Below are positions 25,169-35,474 of a stretch of 64,000 nt of DNA, in pieces. The notes under the pieces were generated by a model. That model saw only the letters and a program-made list of their open reading frames with translations. It did not search any database and was not told the origin of the DNA. The translations under genes were made by a program, and so were the position numbers. Position 1 is the stretch's first letter. The number at the start of each line of letters is the position of its first letter. This DNA is from Achromobacter sp. HZ34. GTDB taxonomy: Bacteria; Pseudomonadota; Gammaproteobacteria; Burkholderiales; Burkholderiaceae_B. Location: contig NZ_NJIX01000004.1 in NCBI RefSeq assembly GCF_002209485.1, forward strand, positions 372,001 to 436,000, given 5' to 3'.

Positions 25169-28100
25169 ATGACCCCCACGCCGCTGCCGTCCGGCCTGAT
25201 CGTCATTCACAGCAACCTGTCCGAGTCGCTGCGTGATGTGCTGGTCGGCTGGCTGGACCGCCACCCTCTGGGGCCGCTGGAGCAGGAAGTGGTGCTGGTG
25301 CAGAGCAGCGGCATCGCCCAGTGGCTGAAGCTGGCCCTGGCGGCGGACGCGGCCGATGGTGGCAGCGGCATCGCGGCGGGGCTGGATTTCCTGCTGCCTT
25401 CGCGCTTCCTGTGGCGCGCCTACCGTATCGTGCTGGGCACCCAGGCCGTGCCCGAAGTCTCCCCCTTCGACAAGCCCCGCCTGATGTGGCGTCTGTTGCG
25501 CCTGCTGCCGCAAGTGATGGAGCAGCCGGCATACGCGCCCTTGCAGCGCTTCCTGCGCCGCGACGACGATTGCCGCAAACGTTATCAGCTGGCCGAGCGC
25601 CTGGCCGATCTGTTCGACCAGTACCAGGTCTATCGCGCCGACTGGCTGGACGCCTGGTCGCGCGGCCAGGACGTCCTGCCGCGCGACCGTGGCCCGGCGC
25701 TGCCGCTGCCCGACGCCCAGCGCTGGCAGGCCGCCTTGTGGCGCGCCCTGCTGGACGATGTGCTGGCGCAGGCAGCGCAAGCAGAAGCGGCCGGTGCCGC
25801 GTTCAATGCCAGCTACGTCGCGCCGTCCTCTGACGGCCGCGCTGCCGTCCACGCCGCTTTCATGCGCCGTGCCGAGCAATTGGGCGACACCGCGCCGCCC
25901 GACCTGCCGCGCCGCATCGTGGTGTTCGGCATCTCGACCTTGCCGCGCCAGTCCCTGGAGGTCCTTGCCGTGCTGGCCCGCTGGACCCAGGTGCTGATGT
26001 GCGTGAGCAATCCTTGCGAGCATTATTGGGCGGACATCATCGAGGGCAAGGACCTGCTGCGCGCCAGCCACGCACGGCAAGCCCGCCGCGCCGGCGCGCC
26101 TGCCGTCATCGGCGAGGATGCCTTGCATCTGCATGCCCATCCGCTGCTGGCGGCCTGGGGCAAGCAGGGCCGCGATTTCATCGGCTTGCTGGACGAGCAT
26201 GACAGCCAGGAGGCGCGCGAAGCTTTCCTGTCCCGCTATAGCGACTACACGCAACGGCTGGACCTGTTCCAGCCGGTGGCGGATGAAGACGCTACCTTGC
26301 TGCGGCAACTGCAGGACGACATCCGCGACCTGCGTCCCTTGAAGGAAAGCCGCGCGCTGTGGCCGCCCGTCGATCCCACGCAAGACCGCTCCATTCGCTT
26401 TCACGTCGCCCACAGCCGTCAACGCGAAGTGGAAATCCTGCATGACCAGTTGCTGGCCGCGTTCGACGAGGATCCCACCTTGCGCGCCCGCGACGTCATC
26501 GTGATGGTGCCGGATATCGAAGCCTACGCGCCGCATGTGCAGGCGGTCTTCGGCTTATATCCAGCCGACGACAGGCGCGCCATTCCCTATACCCTGGCCG
26601 ACCGCGGCAAACGCCACGTCGATCCCTTGCTGCATGCGCTTGAACACCTGCTGCAGCTGCCCTACGCCCGCTTCGCCGTCAGCGACCTGATGGACCTGCT
26701 GGAAGTGCCGGCGCTGCGGCGCCGCTATGGCATCGAAGAAGACCAGCTGCCCTTGCTGCACAACTGGATGCGCGGCGCGAACATCCGTTGGGGCCTGCAC
26801 GACGAACAACGCCGGTCCCTGGGCCTGCCCGGGACCGACACGGCGGCGGCGCCCAATACCTGGCTGTTCGGCCTGCGCCGCGTGCTGCTGGGTTATGCGG
26901 TGGGCGCGCGCGGCGGCGATTGGCAAGGCATAGAGCCCTATGGCGACGTGGGCGGCCTGGATGCCGCCTTGCTCGGCAACCTGGCCGAACTGGTGGCGGC
27001 GCTGGAAAGCTGGTGGCGCGAACTGGCCGAGCCGGCCAGTCCGGAACGCTGGGGCGAACGTCTGCGCGAACTGCTGCAGGCCTTCTTCGAGGAAGACGAC
27101 AGCGTCGATGGACTGGTGCTGCGCCAACTGCGGGGACAACTGCAGACCTGGCTGGAGATCTGCGCCGAAGCCCAGGTGACCGAGCCCCTGCCGCTGGCGG
27201 TGGTGGGCGAGCACTGGATGTCGGCCATGGACGAAGGCGGACTGACGCAGCGCTTTTTTGGCGGCGCGGTGACGTTCGCCACGCTGATGCCGATGCGTGC
27301 GATTCCTTTCCGCCACGTGTGCCTGCTGGGCATGAACGACGGCGACTACCCGCGTGTGCGCATCCCCATGGACTTCGACCTCATGGGACGCGATTACCGG
27401 CCGGGCGACCGTTCCCGCCGTGAAGACGACCGCTATCTGTTCCTCGAAGCCCTGCTGTCGGCGCGCGATCGCCTGTATGTCTCATGGATAGGCCGCAGCG
27501 TGCGTGACAACACGCCGCGTCCGCCATCGGTACTGGTGGGCCAGTTGCGCGACCACCTGGATGCGGGCTGGGAACTGGACTGCGTCAACGGTGACGAGGA
27601 TGATGGCGCAAGCGCCGATCACGCGGGTGGCGTGGCCGCGGCCTTGACCGTGGAGCACCGATTGCAGCCCTTCAGCCCGGACTATTTCCCGGCCGATCCG
27701 CGCCGGTCCACGCTGTTCACGTACGCGCGGGAATGGGGGCAGGACGCCGTTGCGGGTGCGCGCGATTGCCGCGGCGATGGCAGTCGTGATGACGATCGCG
27801 GTCGCGCCGGCGCGTTCGATGCCGAGCCCGAGGCGAAGTTCGCCGCCGGGTCCCTGGCCAGGCTCGATCCCTTGCCACCCCTGGTGCGCGAGGAACCGCT
27901 GTCGCTGCGCGAATTGGCGGCTTTCCTGAAAGCCCCCGTCGAGGCCTTCTTCCGGCAACGTCTGCAGGTCAGCTTCAACGCCGAAGACGTCGTTGCCGAA
28001 GACATCGAGCCCTTCGCGCCAGACGCGCTGGAGACGTGGCAACTGCAGGACAGATTGATCAAGGCGCAGGCTCGTGCGCTGGAAGCCGGCGCGGGTTCGG

Positions 28101-29101
28101 CGCCGGCACGCGATGACGTGCTGGCCGCCTGCATGCGCGCGGGTGAACTGCCTGCCGGCGCCTTCGGTGAGTTGGCCGCGGCCGATCTTGCCGCGCCGCT
28201 GGATGAGATGATGGAACGCTATGCCGCAGCCTTGGCCAACTGGCGCGATCCGGTGGAAGGCGAGTTGGCGATACGCTTCGACGTGCCGGCGGGGCGCTAC
28301 GCGGCTGACATGGCCGGGGCGCCCACGGCAGTCGGGGCTGCGGCAGCGCCTCCAACGGCAACGGCGGCAGCCTGGGCGCTGGGCGACAACCGGCTGTCGC
28401 TGGAAGACTACCTGGGCGGCCTGCGTGCCAATGCCGCGGGCGATTTGTGCCGGCTGGTCCTTGAAAGCAGCAGCCTGGTTCCGAAAGGGCGCTACCGCGC
28501 CGACAAGGTGGTATCGCATTGGGTCGCGCACGTCGCGGCGCAATTAAGCGGAAGGCCCATCACCACGCTGGTGATCAGCAAGGCGGGCGATATCGAATTC
28601 GCACCGGTCGCGGCGGAGCGTGCGCGTGCCTGGCTGGCGCTGTGGCTGGGCGCATGGGAAGCCGGCATGCGCCGTCCCTTGCCGCTGGCCGTGGGCGCGG
28701 CCTTCGAATGGTTGACCCGTCTGCCCGAGGAAGCCGACCAGGGCGCCGTGGCGGCGGCAGACTCGGGGGCAGGTCCGGAAGTGGCCCGCCACCAGGATGG
28801 CGCGGTAGCGGGCCTCGCGCACGATCCCGACGATGCGCTGCCAGCGGCGGCGCTTACCGGCGCACGCGCCATCGCCTGGCAGCAGGCCCGCAAGGTGTAC
28901 GAAGGGGCGCCCATGGCCGAAGGGGAAGTCGACCGCAGCGCGTATCTGCAAGCGGTCTATCCGGATTTCACCGCGTTGACGCGCGGCGGCGAGTTCCAGG
29001 CCCTGGCGCGCGCGCTGCTGCGCCCCATGCGCGCCGCGCTTTATGCGGAAAGCAGGCCGAAGAAGACGAACCGGTCTGGAGACGACAATGGCCAGGCCTG
29101 A
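25169..29101 (+). CDS. recC: Exodeoxyribonuclease V gamma subunit
   Basis: A 1310-residue protein, longer than E. coli RecC (1122). RecC recognises Chi sites and splits the DNA strands in the RecBCD helicase-nuclease that repairs double-strand breaks and degrades foreign linear DNA. Typical parts are the start LIVIHSNLSESL, VVLVQSSGIAQWLK, LDFLLPSRFLWR, VHVMVPDI-like VIVMVPDIEAYAPHVQAVFG and LLGMNDGDYPR. Low-complexity Ala/Asp-rich inserts (near 810-860, 1045-1070, 1190-1220) account for much of the extra length. First gene of recC-recB-recD; 14 bases overlap recB. Confidence 0.95.
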   Translation: MTPTPLPSGLIVIHSNLSESLRDVLVGWLDRHPLGPLEQEVVLVQSSGIAQWLKLALAADAADGGSGIAAGLDFLLPSRFLWRAYRIVLGTQAVPEVSPFDKPRLMWRLLRLLPQVMEQPAYAPLQRFLRRDDDCRKRYQLAERLADLFDQYQVYRADWLDAWSRGQDVLPRDRGPALPLPDAQRWQAALWRALLDDVLAQAAQAEAAGAAFNASYVAPSSDGRAAVHAAFMRRAEQLGDTAPPDLPRRIVVFGISTLPRQSLEVLAVLARWTQVLMCVSNPCEHYWADIIEGKDLLRASHARQARRAGAPAVIGEDALHLHAHPLLAAWGKQGRDFIGLLDEHDSQEAREAFLSRYSDYTQRLDLFQPVADEDATLLRQLQDDIRDLRPLKESRALWPPVDPTQDRSIRFHVAHSRQREVEILHDQLLAAFDEDPTLRARDVIVMVPDIEAYAPHVQAVFGLYPADDRRAIPYTLADRGKRHVDPLLHALEHLLQLPYARFAVSDLMDLLEVPALRRRYGIEEDQLPLLHNWMRGANIRWGLHDEQRRSLGLPGTDTAAAPNTWLFGLRRVLLGYAVGARGGDWQGIEPYGDVGGLDAALLGNLAELVAALESWWRELAEPASPERWGERLRELLQAFFEEDDSVDGLVLRQLRGQLQTWLEICAEAQVTEPLPLAVVGEHWMSAMDEGGLTQRFFGGAVTFATLMPMRAIPFRHVCLLGMNDGDYPRVRIPMDFDLMGRDYRPGDRSRREDDRYLFLEALLSARDRLYVSWIGRSVRDNTPRPPSVLVGQLRDHLDAGWELDCVNGDEDDGASADHAGGVAAALTVEHRLQPFSPDYFPADPRRSTLFTYAREWGQDAVAGARDCRGDGSRDDDRGRAGAFDAEPEAKFAAGSLARLDPLPPLVREEPLSLRELAAFLKAPVEAFFRQRLQVSFNAEDVVAEDIEPFAPDALETWQLQDRLIKAQARALEAGAGSAPARDDVLAACMRAGELPAGAFGELAAADLAAPLDEMMERYAAALANWRDPVEGELAIRFDVPAGRYAADMAGAPTAVGAAAAPPTATAAAWALGDNRLSLEDYLGGLRANAAGDLCRLVLESSSLVPKGRYRADKVVSHWVAHVAAQLSGRPITTLVISKAGDIEFAPVAAERARAWLALWLGAWEAGMRRPLPLAVGAAFEWLTRLPEEADQGAVAAADSGAGPEVARHQDGAVAGLAHDPDDALPAAALTGARAIAWQQARKVYEGAPMAEGEVDRSAYLQAVYPDFTALTRGGEFQALARALLRPMRAALYAESRPKKTNRSGDDNGQA

Positions 29102-32100
29102 GCGCGATACGACCGCCGTCGAACTCGACGTGCTGCGCTTTCCTTTGCGCGGCAGCCGCCTGATCGAGGCCAGTGCCGGCACCGGCAAGACTTACACCAT
29201 CGCCACCTTGTACGTGCGCCTGGTCCTGGGCCATGGCGGTGACGACGGCTTGGGCCGGCCCCTGGTGCCGCCCGAGATCCTGGTGGTGACGTTCACCGAT
29301 GCCGCCACCCAGGAGTTGCGTGACCGCATCCGCGTGCGCCTGGCCGATGCGGCGCGGGTCTTCCTGGAAGATCCCGAACAAGCCTATGCCGATGCCGATG
29401 CTGACGCTGACGCTGACCCTGACGCAGACGCAGACGACAATGCCGATGCCCCCGCCGCGCGGACGGCGCGTGCCGATGCCCTGTATGAGCTGCGCGCGGA
29501 GTATCCCCCTGAAGCCTGGGGCGCTTGCGCACGCAAGCTGCAACTGGCCGTGGAATGGATGGACGAAGCTGCCGTGTCCACCATCCACGGCTGGTGTAAT
29601 CGCATGCTGCGCGAGCACGCCTTCGACAGCGACAGTTTGTTCCAGCAGACACTGGAGCAGAACAGCGCGCCCCTGCTCGCCGAGGCCGCGCGCGACTACT
29701 GGCGTGTCTTCATCGCCGGACTGGACAGCGACGGTGCGCGCGAACTGCGTGGCTGGTGGGTCAGCCCGGACGCCTTGCAACAGGACGCCGCACGCCTGTT
29801 CCGCTATGCCCCCCAACTGGAAGCAGGCACGCATCAGCCGATGAATCCCGCCGGCGTCCAGGCCAAGCCCGTGGCCATCCCGCCGCCGTCCACGCCTGCT
29901 CGCGTGCAGTCCGGCGATGAAGCGCCAGGCACCCCGAGCGTGCTGCTGGCAACGGCGCGGGCCACACGCATGGCGGCATTGGCCGATCTGAAGGCCGGCT
30001 GGCCCGCCTGGATCACGGAACTGCGCGATATCTTCGACGCCGGCGTTGCCGCGAAGAAAGTAGACGGGCGCAAGTTCCGCGCGCAGCACTACAACGGCTG
30101 GCTGAATATCCTGCAAAGCTGGTGTGAGGATCCGGAAAACACCCTGCCCGGGCTGTCCGACGCAGCTTGGCAACGCCTGTCGCCAGAGGGCATGGACGAG
30201 GCCTGGAAGGGCGATCCACCGGACCATCCGGCCTGCGCCGCGCTTGCCGGGCTGCGCGAACAGGTACTGAAGCTGCCGAACGCACGCAACGACATCCTGA
30301 AGCATGCCGCCGCCTGGATGCGCGGCCGCTATGCGCAGGAACAGGCGCGTCGCGCGCAGATGGACTTCGACGACCTGCTGGGCCAGCTCGATCGCGCCCT
30401 GGCGGGACCCAACGGCGCCGTGCTGGCGACCGCCATGCGCCAGCAATTCCCGGTCGCCCTCATCGACGAATTCCAGGATACCGATCCCGTGCAGTACCGC
30501 ATCTTCGACGCGGTCTACCGGCTGGCGGAAAACCCGACGGATTGCGCCCTGATCCTGATCGGCGATCCCAAGCAGGCCATCTACGGTTTTCGCGGCGCGG
30601 ATATCTACACCTATCTGCGCGCCCGCGCGGCGGTGGCCGGGCGGCTGTACGCGCTGAAGACCAATTTCCGTTCGACCCACGCCATGGTGTCCGCGGCCAA
30701 TCATTGCTTCGAGGTAGCGGAACATCGTCCGGAAGGTGAAGGCGCTTTCCTGTTCCGCACGGCGCGCGGCAATCCCGTGCCGTTCACCGGTTCGATGGCG
30801 CGCGGCCGCGCGGATCGTCTGGTGATCGAGGATGCCGCCGCGCCGGCGCTGACAACCTGGTGGCTGGCCGGGGACGAGGACGGCTCGCCGGTGGGCATCG
30901 GCGCCTACCGCGAACAGATGGCCGCCGCCTGCGCGAGCGAGATCGCCCGTCTCATGGCCCTGGGCCAGCAAGGCCGCGCAGGTTTCGCGAACGTCGATGC
31001 CGAAGCCGCGCCGCTGCGCCCATTGCGCCCGGCCGACATGGCCGTGCTGGTCAACAGCGGCCGCGAAGCGCGGGTCATCCGCAAGGCCTTGGCGCAGCGC
31101 GGCGTGCGCAGCGTCTACCTGTCCGAAAACCAATCCGTCTACCTGAGCCCGCAAGCCGCCGACATCGAACACTGGCTGCGCGCCTGCGCCGAGCCGGACG
31201 ACCCGCGCCTGTTGCGCGCGGCGCTGGCCACGCCCACCCTGGGCTTGTCCTGGGCCGCGCTGGACAGCCTCAACAGCGACGAGTGGGAATGGGATCGCCG
31301 CGTCGACCAGTTCCGCGGCTATGGCCGCGATTGGCGCACGCTGGGCGTCTTGCCCATGCTGCGGCGCCTGATGGATGACTTCGACGTGCCGGCGCGGCAG
31401 CGTGGCGGCGGCACGGTCGTGGCCAGCGCCGGCGAGCGCGCCCTCACGGACCTGCTGCACATCGCCGAACTGCTGCAGCAGGCCAGCGTGCAGATCGAAG
31501 GCGAACACGCGCTGCTGCGCCACCTGGCCGAAATGCGCGCGGCCGCCGAAGAAGGCGAAGAGAACGATGCGCTGACCATACGCCTGGAAAGCGACGCCGA
31601 CCTGCTGCGTGTGGTGACGGTGCACAAATCCAAGGGCCTGGAGTACCCGCTGGTGTTCCTGCCCTTTGCCATGGCTTTCCGGCCCGTCGGCGTGGACGAC
31701 CTGCCCCTGGCCTGGCACGACGGCAATGGCGAAGTGCAAGTGACCCTGGAGCCCGACGAAGACGCGCGCGCACGCGCCGATCGCGAGCGCCTGGGCGAGG
31801 ACCTGCGCAAGTTCTACGTGGCGCTCACGCGCGCCCGCTATGCCACCTGGCTGGGCTGCGCGCCCATCGCCAATGCGCAAGCCAGTGCACTGGGCTATCT
31901 GCTGAAGCAGGGCCAGCCGCTGAATGCGGCGGCCTTCGACACCGACCTGAAACAGTGGCGTGGCGACCATCCGGATATCGCCGTGGCGCCCGCGCCCGAA
32001 TCGCGTGACACGGTCGGCAGCGCCAGCTACCGTGCCACGCGCAGCGCGACGCAGGAGGGCTACGCCCGCCAGATGTCGCGTGGCGTGCGCGAGCACTGGT

Positions 32101-33134
32101 GGGTGGCCAGCTATTCAGCGTTGCGTACGGTGGAGAACGGATTGCGGGAAGAACCTGCCACCGCGGCCGAAGATGTCTACGTGGAAGCCGCGGCGGGCCC
32201 GCTGACGGGCGATAGCGACACAGGCGTGGATGCGTTCGCGGCGGTCGGCCTCGTTCCGGCTGGCAGCGCAAGCCCGCCGCGTTCGTCGACAGGGGCGGCC
32301 GCGATCGCGCCGGACGCAGCGGCCATGCAATTGAGCCTGGGCAATGCCGGCCCGCTGCACGGCTTCCCCGCCGGCGCCGAGGCTGGCACCTTTTTTCACG
32401 AATTGCTGGAATGGGCCGCCGCTCAAGGCTTCGGCCAGGCAGGCACTGACGCCGCCGCGCTGCAAGACGCGGTCATGCGCCGCTGCCAGGAGCGCGGCTG
32501 GGAAGACTGGGCCCCCCCCTTGGCGGACTGGCTACGCCATTTCCTCGTGCTGCCGCTGGCGCTGCCTGCAATGCCGCAATCCGCCGCGCCCGGCCCGGTC
32601 GCCCTGGCCGACCTGGATGCACGTGCCTGCGTGTCGGAAATGGAATTCTGGTTCGCCGCGCACGACGTCGCCGCCACGCGCATCGACCGGCTGGTGTGCG
32701 CGCACGTGCATCCAGGCCGTGACCGCGCGGCGCTGGCGCCGGCGCGCCTGAATGGCATGCTCAAGGGTTTCATCGACCTGGTCTTCGAATTCGAAGGCCG
32801 CTATTACGTAGCCGATTACAAGTCCAACCGCCTGGGACCGGACGACGCCGCGTACGATGCCGACGCCATGCTGGGCGCCATGCTCAGCCATCGCTACGAA
32901 CTGCAATACGTGCTTTATCTGCTGGCCCTGCACCGCCTGCTGCGTGCCCGCATCCCGGACTACGACTATGACCGCCATATCGGCGGCGCGGTCTATCTAT
33001 TCCTGCGCGGCAGCCATGCGGCCAGCGGCGGCGTCTACGTCGACCGGCCCGCGCGCGCGCTGATCGAAGGCCTCGACGCGCTGTTCACTGGCCACGGCGA
33101 CGGCGGCGCGCGCCCCGAGCGAGAGGCTGCATGA
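29088..33134 (+). CDS. recB: Exodeoxyribonuclease V beta subunit
   Basis: A 1348-residue SF1A helicase-nuclease (E. coli RecB 1180). Walker A ASAGTGKTYT is near residues 28-37; motif II-type LIDEFQDTDP and GDPKQAIYGFRGADIYTYL follow; motif V/VI region is VHKSKGLEYPLVFLPF. The C-terminal nuclease motif is FIDLVFEFEGRYYVADYKSN. The ATG at 29088 follows GGAGA and lies inside the end of recC; an earlier in-frame ATG at 29043 lacks a ribosome site. An Ala-Asp repeat stands at residues 99-125. recD overlaps its stop by ATGA. Confidence 0.95.
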   Translation: MARPERDTTAVELDVLRFPLRGSRLIEASAGTGKTYTIATLYVRLVLGHGGDDGLGRPLVPPEILVVTFTDAATQELRDRIRVRLADAARVFLEDPEQAYADADADADADPDADADDNADAPAARTARADALYELRAEYPPEAWGACARKLQLAVEWMDEAAVSTIHGWCNRMLREHAFDSDSLFQQTLEQNSAPLLAEAARDYWRVFIAGLDSDGARELRGWWVSPDALQQDAARLFRYAPQLEAGTHQPMNPAGVQAKPVAIPPPSTPARVQSGDEAPGTPSVLLATARATRMAALADLKAGWPAWITELRDIFDAGVAAKKVDGRKFRAQHYNGWLNILQSWCEDPENTLPGLSDAAWQRLSPEGMDEAWKGDPPDHPACAALAGLREQVLKLPNARNDILKHAAAWMRGRYAQEQARRAQMDFDDLLGQLDRALAGPNGAVLATAMRQQFPVALIDEFQDTDPVQYRIFDAVYRLAENPTDCALILIGDPKQAIYGFRGADIYTYLRARAAVAGRLYALKTNFRSTHAMVSAANHCFEVAEHRPEGEGAFLFRTARGNPVPFTGSMARGRADRLVIEDAAAPALTTWWLAGDEDGSPVGIGAYREQMAAACASEIARLMALGQQGRAGFANVDAEAAPLRPLRPADMAVLVNSGREARVIRKALAQRGVRSVYLSENQSVYLSPQAADIEHWLRACAEPDDPRLLRAALATPTLGLSWAALDSLNSDEWEWDRRVDQFRGYGRDWRTLGVLPMLRRLMDDFDVPARQRGGGTVVASAGERALTDLLHIAELLQQASVQIEGEHALLRHLAEMRAAAEEGEENDALTIRLESDADLLRVVTVHKSKGLEYPLVFLPFAMAFRPVGVDDLPLAWHDGNGEVQVTLEPDEDARARADRERLGEDLRKFYVALTRARYATWLGCAPIANAQASALGYLLKQGQPLNAAAFDTDLKQWRGDHPDIAVAPAPESRDTVGSASYRATRSATQEGYARQMSRGVREHWWVASYSALRTVENGLREEPATAAEDVYVEAAAGPLTGDSDTGVDAFAAVGLVPAGSASPPRSSTGAAAIAPDAAAMQLSLGNAGPLHGFPAGAEAGTFFHELLEWAAAQGFGQAGTDAAALQDAVMRRCQERGWEDWAPPLADWLRHFLVLPLALPAMPQSAAPGPVALADLDARACVSEMEFWFAAHDVAATRIDRLVCAHVHPGRDRAALAPARLNGMLKGFIDLVFEFEGRYYVADYKSNRLGPDDAAYDADAMLGAMLSHRYELQYVLYLLALHRLLRARIPDYDYDRHIGGAVYLFLRGSHAASGGVYVDRPARALIEGLDALFTGHGDGGARPEREAA
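29388..29450 (+). repeat. In-frame GAYGCN hexamer repeat inside recB
   Basis: About ten degenerate copies of a six-base unit (gcc gat / gct gac / gca gac) encode a run of Ala-Asp with single Pro and Asn interruptions, residues about 101-121. It lies in the 1A/1B region after the DNA-helicase motif Ia and is not part of the family core. Confidence 0.8.
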
Positions 33135-35443
33135 TGAGCCCCACAGAACCGTTGGACGATTCCCTCCTGCACATCGGTCCGGCGTCCGGCGACGCCAGGG
33201 CCGGCACGCCAGCCTCCCGCGCGCGCGCGGCCAGCCGCCGCCACGCTGCCCCACTGGACGACGCGGCCCGCTTGCGCACCACCCTGCTGGATTGGGTCGA
33301 GCGCCGTTGGCTGCGCCGCCTCGACGTGGTGTTCGCCGATTTCCTCATGCGGGAAGTCCCCGACGTTTCTCCACGGCTCGTCCTGGCGGCCGTATTGGCC
33401 AGCCATCAGTTAGGGCATGGCCACGCCTGCCTGGATCTGCTGGCGGCCCTGGAAGATCCCGCCGTGACCCTGGCCCTGCCGCCCGACGATGCGCCCGCCG
33501 CCGCGCGCCAATTGCCCCCCGCCCTGAATCCGGCACAACTGCTGGAACAACTGACGCTGAACGACTGGCTGGCGGCCCTGGACGATCCGCGCCTTGTTGG
33601 AACCGGCCCCGGCCACACGCCCCTGGTCCTGGCCGGCGGCACGCGGCCGCGTGTCTATCTGCGGCGTTGCTGGCAGTACGAGCAGGACATCAAGCAGGGC
33701 ATCACGCAACGCCTGCAACGCAATGCCGCGCTGCAGACGGACTTGCCCACGGCGCGCTTGCGCCAGTACCTGGATACCCTGTTCGCGGACGCGCAGGTCG
33801 GCGACGACGGCGTGGACTGGCAGAAAATCGCGTGCGCAACGGCGGCCGGCAGTGCGCTCACCATCATTACCGGTGGACCCGGTACCGGCAAGACCACGAC
33901 CGTGGTCAAGGTGCTGGCGGTCCTGCAAGCACTGGCCCTGGGCGCCGGCACCGCCCAGGGGGGCGCAGGCCCCACGCCGCCGGGCCAGCTGCGTATCCGC
34001 CTGGCCGCGCCGACCGGCAAGGCGGCGGCGCGGCTCAGCGAATCCATTTCCGGCGCGGTGCAAAGGCTGCCCGCGCTGAGCAGTCTGCTGGATCACGCGG
34101 AGGGCGGCTCACGACATGCCTTGCAAGACGTCTTGCAAGACGCCTTGCAAGACGCCTTGCAAGACGCCGACGCCTTGCGCGCGGCCATCCCGACCAAGGT
34201 CAGCACCTTGCACCGCCTGCTCGGCAGCCGTCCCGGCACGCGGCGCTTCCGCCATGACCGCGACAACCGCCTGGCCCTGGACGTGCTGGTCGTCGATGAA
34301 GCGTCCATGGTGGACCTGGAGACCATGGCTGCCTTGCTGGAAGCGCTGCCGCCCGCCGGCCGCCTGATCCTGCTGGGCGACCAGGACCAGCTGGCTTCGG
34401 TGGAAGCCGGCGCGGTGCTGGCCGATCTTTGCGTGCACGCGCGCGAAGGCCGCTACACGCCGGCCACGCGCGCCTGGCTGGAACAGGTCAGCGGCCAGCG
34501 GCTGCCACAGCCGCGCATCGACCCGCAAGGCGCCGCGCTGGACCAGGCCGTGGTCATGCTGCGGCATAGCCACCGCTTCGCCGCCGACAGCGGTATCGGC
34601 CGGCTGGCCAAGACGGTCAATGACGGCGATGTCCTGGCCGCGCGGATGTTCTGGCAAAACCCGGGCGAGGACGTCAGCAAGCTGGTGGGCGCCGCGTGCG
34701 AACGCGCTTTTCCAGCGCTGGTTCTGAACGGTTATTCCGCCTATCTGGCGACGCTGCGCCAGGGGCCGGCCGACACCGACCCGCAGACCCTGGACGCCTG
34801 GGCCGCGGCCATCCTGCGGCAGCATCAACGCTTCCAGTTGCTGGCGACCTTGCGCAACGGCGAATGGGGCGTGGAGGGCCTGAACCGGCGCACGGCGCAG
34901 TTGTTGCTGAAAGAGCGGCTGATCACCCAGGCCGAGGGCTGGTACGCCGGCCGGCCGGTTCTCGTCACTCACAACGACTATGCCCTGGGCCTGATGAACG
35001 GCGATATCGGCATCACCCTGCCGGTGCCAGGCGCGGACGCGCACGCGGCGGCAGCGCTCGATGGCGCCAATGTCGCCCAAGCCGGCGCCCAGGACGCACC
35101 CGCGACCTTGCGCGTGGCCTTCACCAGCAGCGACGGTAGCGGCCGCATCAAATGGGTGCCGCCCAGCCGCCTGCAATCGGTGGAGACCGTCTACGCCCTG
35201 ACGGTGCACAAATCCCAAGGCTCGGAATTCGAACACGCGGTGGTGGTGCTGCCGGAACGTCTCAGCCCCATCCTTACGCGCGAACTGCTGTACACCGGCA
35301 TCACCCGTGCGCGCAGCCGCTTGAGCCTGCTCAGCCCGGGGGGTGACAGCGTCCTGGAACAGGGCATCCTGCGCCAGGTGCGCCGCGCCAGCGGGCTGTT
35401 CCCTGAACGCGGCGATGGCGCGGCCGCGGACGCCGCCCTGTAA
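33131..35443 (+). CDS. recD: Exodeoxyribonuclease V alpha subunit
   Basis: A 770-residue SF1B helicase (E. coli RecD 608). Walker A is ITGGPGTGKTTT near 247-258, then LAAPTGKAAARLSESI, VLVVDEASMVDLETMAALL and LLGDQDQLASVEAGAVL; motif VI region is ALTVHKSQGSEFEHAVVVLP. It drives 5'-3' translocation in RecBCD. The ATG at 33131 overlaps the recB stop (ATGA); a second ATG directly follows. The N-terminal ~45 residues are Ala/Arg-rich, and an LQDA repeat (34118-34165) sits between Walker A and Walker B regions. The long Asp/Ala inserts are like those in recC and recB. Confidence 0.95.
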   Translation: MMSPTEPLDDSLLHIGPASGDARAGTPASRARAASRRHAAPLDDAARLRTTLLDWVERRWLRRLDVVFADFLMREVPDVSPRLVLAAVLASHQLGHGHACLDLLAALEDPAVTLALPPDDAPAAARQLPPALNPAQLLEQLTLNDWLAALDDPRLVGTGPGHTPLVLAGGTRPRVYLRRCWQYEQDIKQGITQRLQRNAALQTDLPTARLRQYLDTLFADAQVGDDGVDWQKIACATAAGSALTIITGGPGTGKTTTVVKVLAVLQALALGAGTAQGGAGPTPPGQLRIRLAAPTGKAAARLSESISGAVQRLPALSSLLDHAEGGSRHALQDVLQDALQDALQDADALRAAIPTKVSTLHRLLGSRPGTRRFRHDRDNRLALDVLVVDEASMVDLETMAALLEALPPAGRLILLGDQDQLASVEAGAVLADLCVHAREGRYTPATRAWLEQVSGQRLPQPRIDPQGAALDQAVVMLRHSHRFAADSGIGRLAKTVNDGDVLAARMFWQNPGEDVSKLVGAACERAFPALVLNGYSAYLATLRQGPADTDPQTLDAWAAAILRQHQRFQLLATLRNGEWGVEGLNRRTAQLLLKERLITQAEGWYAGRPVLVTHNDYALGLMNGDIGITLPVPGADAHAAAALDGANVAQAGAQDAPATLRVAFTSSDGSGRIKWVPPSRLQSVETVYALTVHKSQGSEFEHAVVVLPERLSPILTRELLYTGITRARSRLSLLSPGGDSVLEQGILRQVRRASGLFPERGDGAAADAAL
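34118..34165 (+). repeat. Four tandem 12-bp repeats inside recD
   Basis: Four copies of GCCTTGCAAGAC, one with GTC instead of GCC, end to end, encoding ALQD-VLQD-ALQD-ALQD. The copies are nearly identical at the DNA level, so the expansion is recent and may vary in number between strains without breaking the frame. Confidence 0.9.
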
Positions 35444-35474
35444 GGCCAGGCGGCCCCGGGCAGCCAGGCAAACC

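Noticed and set aside
29388-29450. A CRISPR-like or satellite array
   Set aside because: The repeat is a hexamer inside recB with no spacers; it is coding. I see no CRISPR array anywhere in the window.
28968-32096. A 1042-codon open frame on the minus strand opposite recB and recC
   Set aside because: recB on the plus strand has clear helicase and nuclease motifs. The antisense frame has no recognisable domain, no ribosome site, and results from high GC at third positions.
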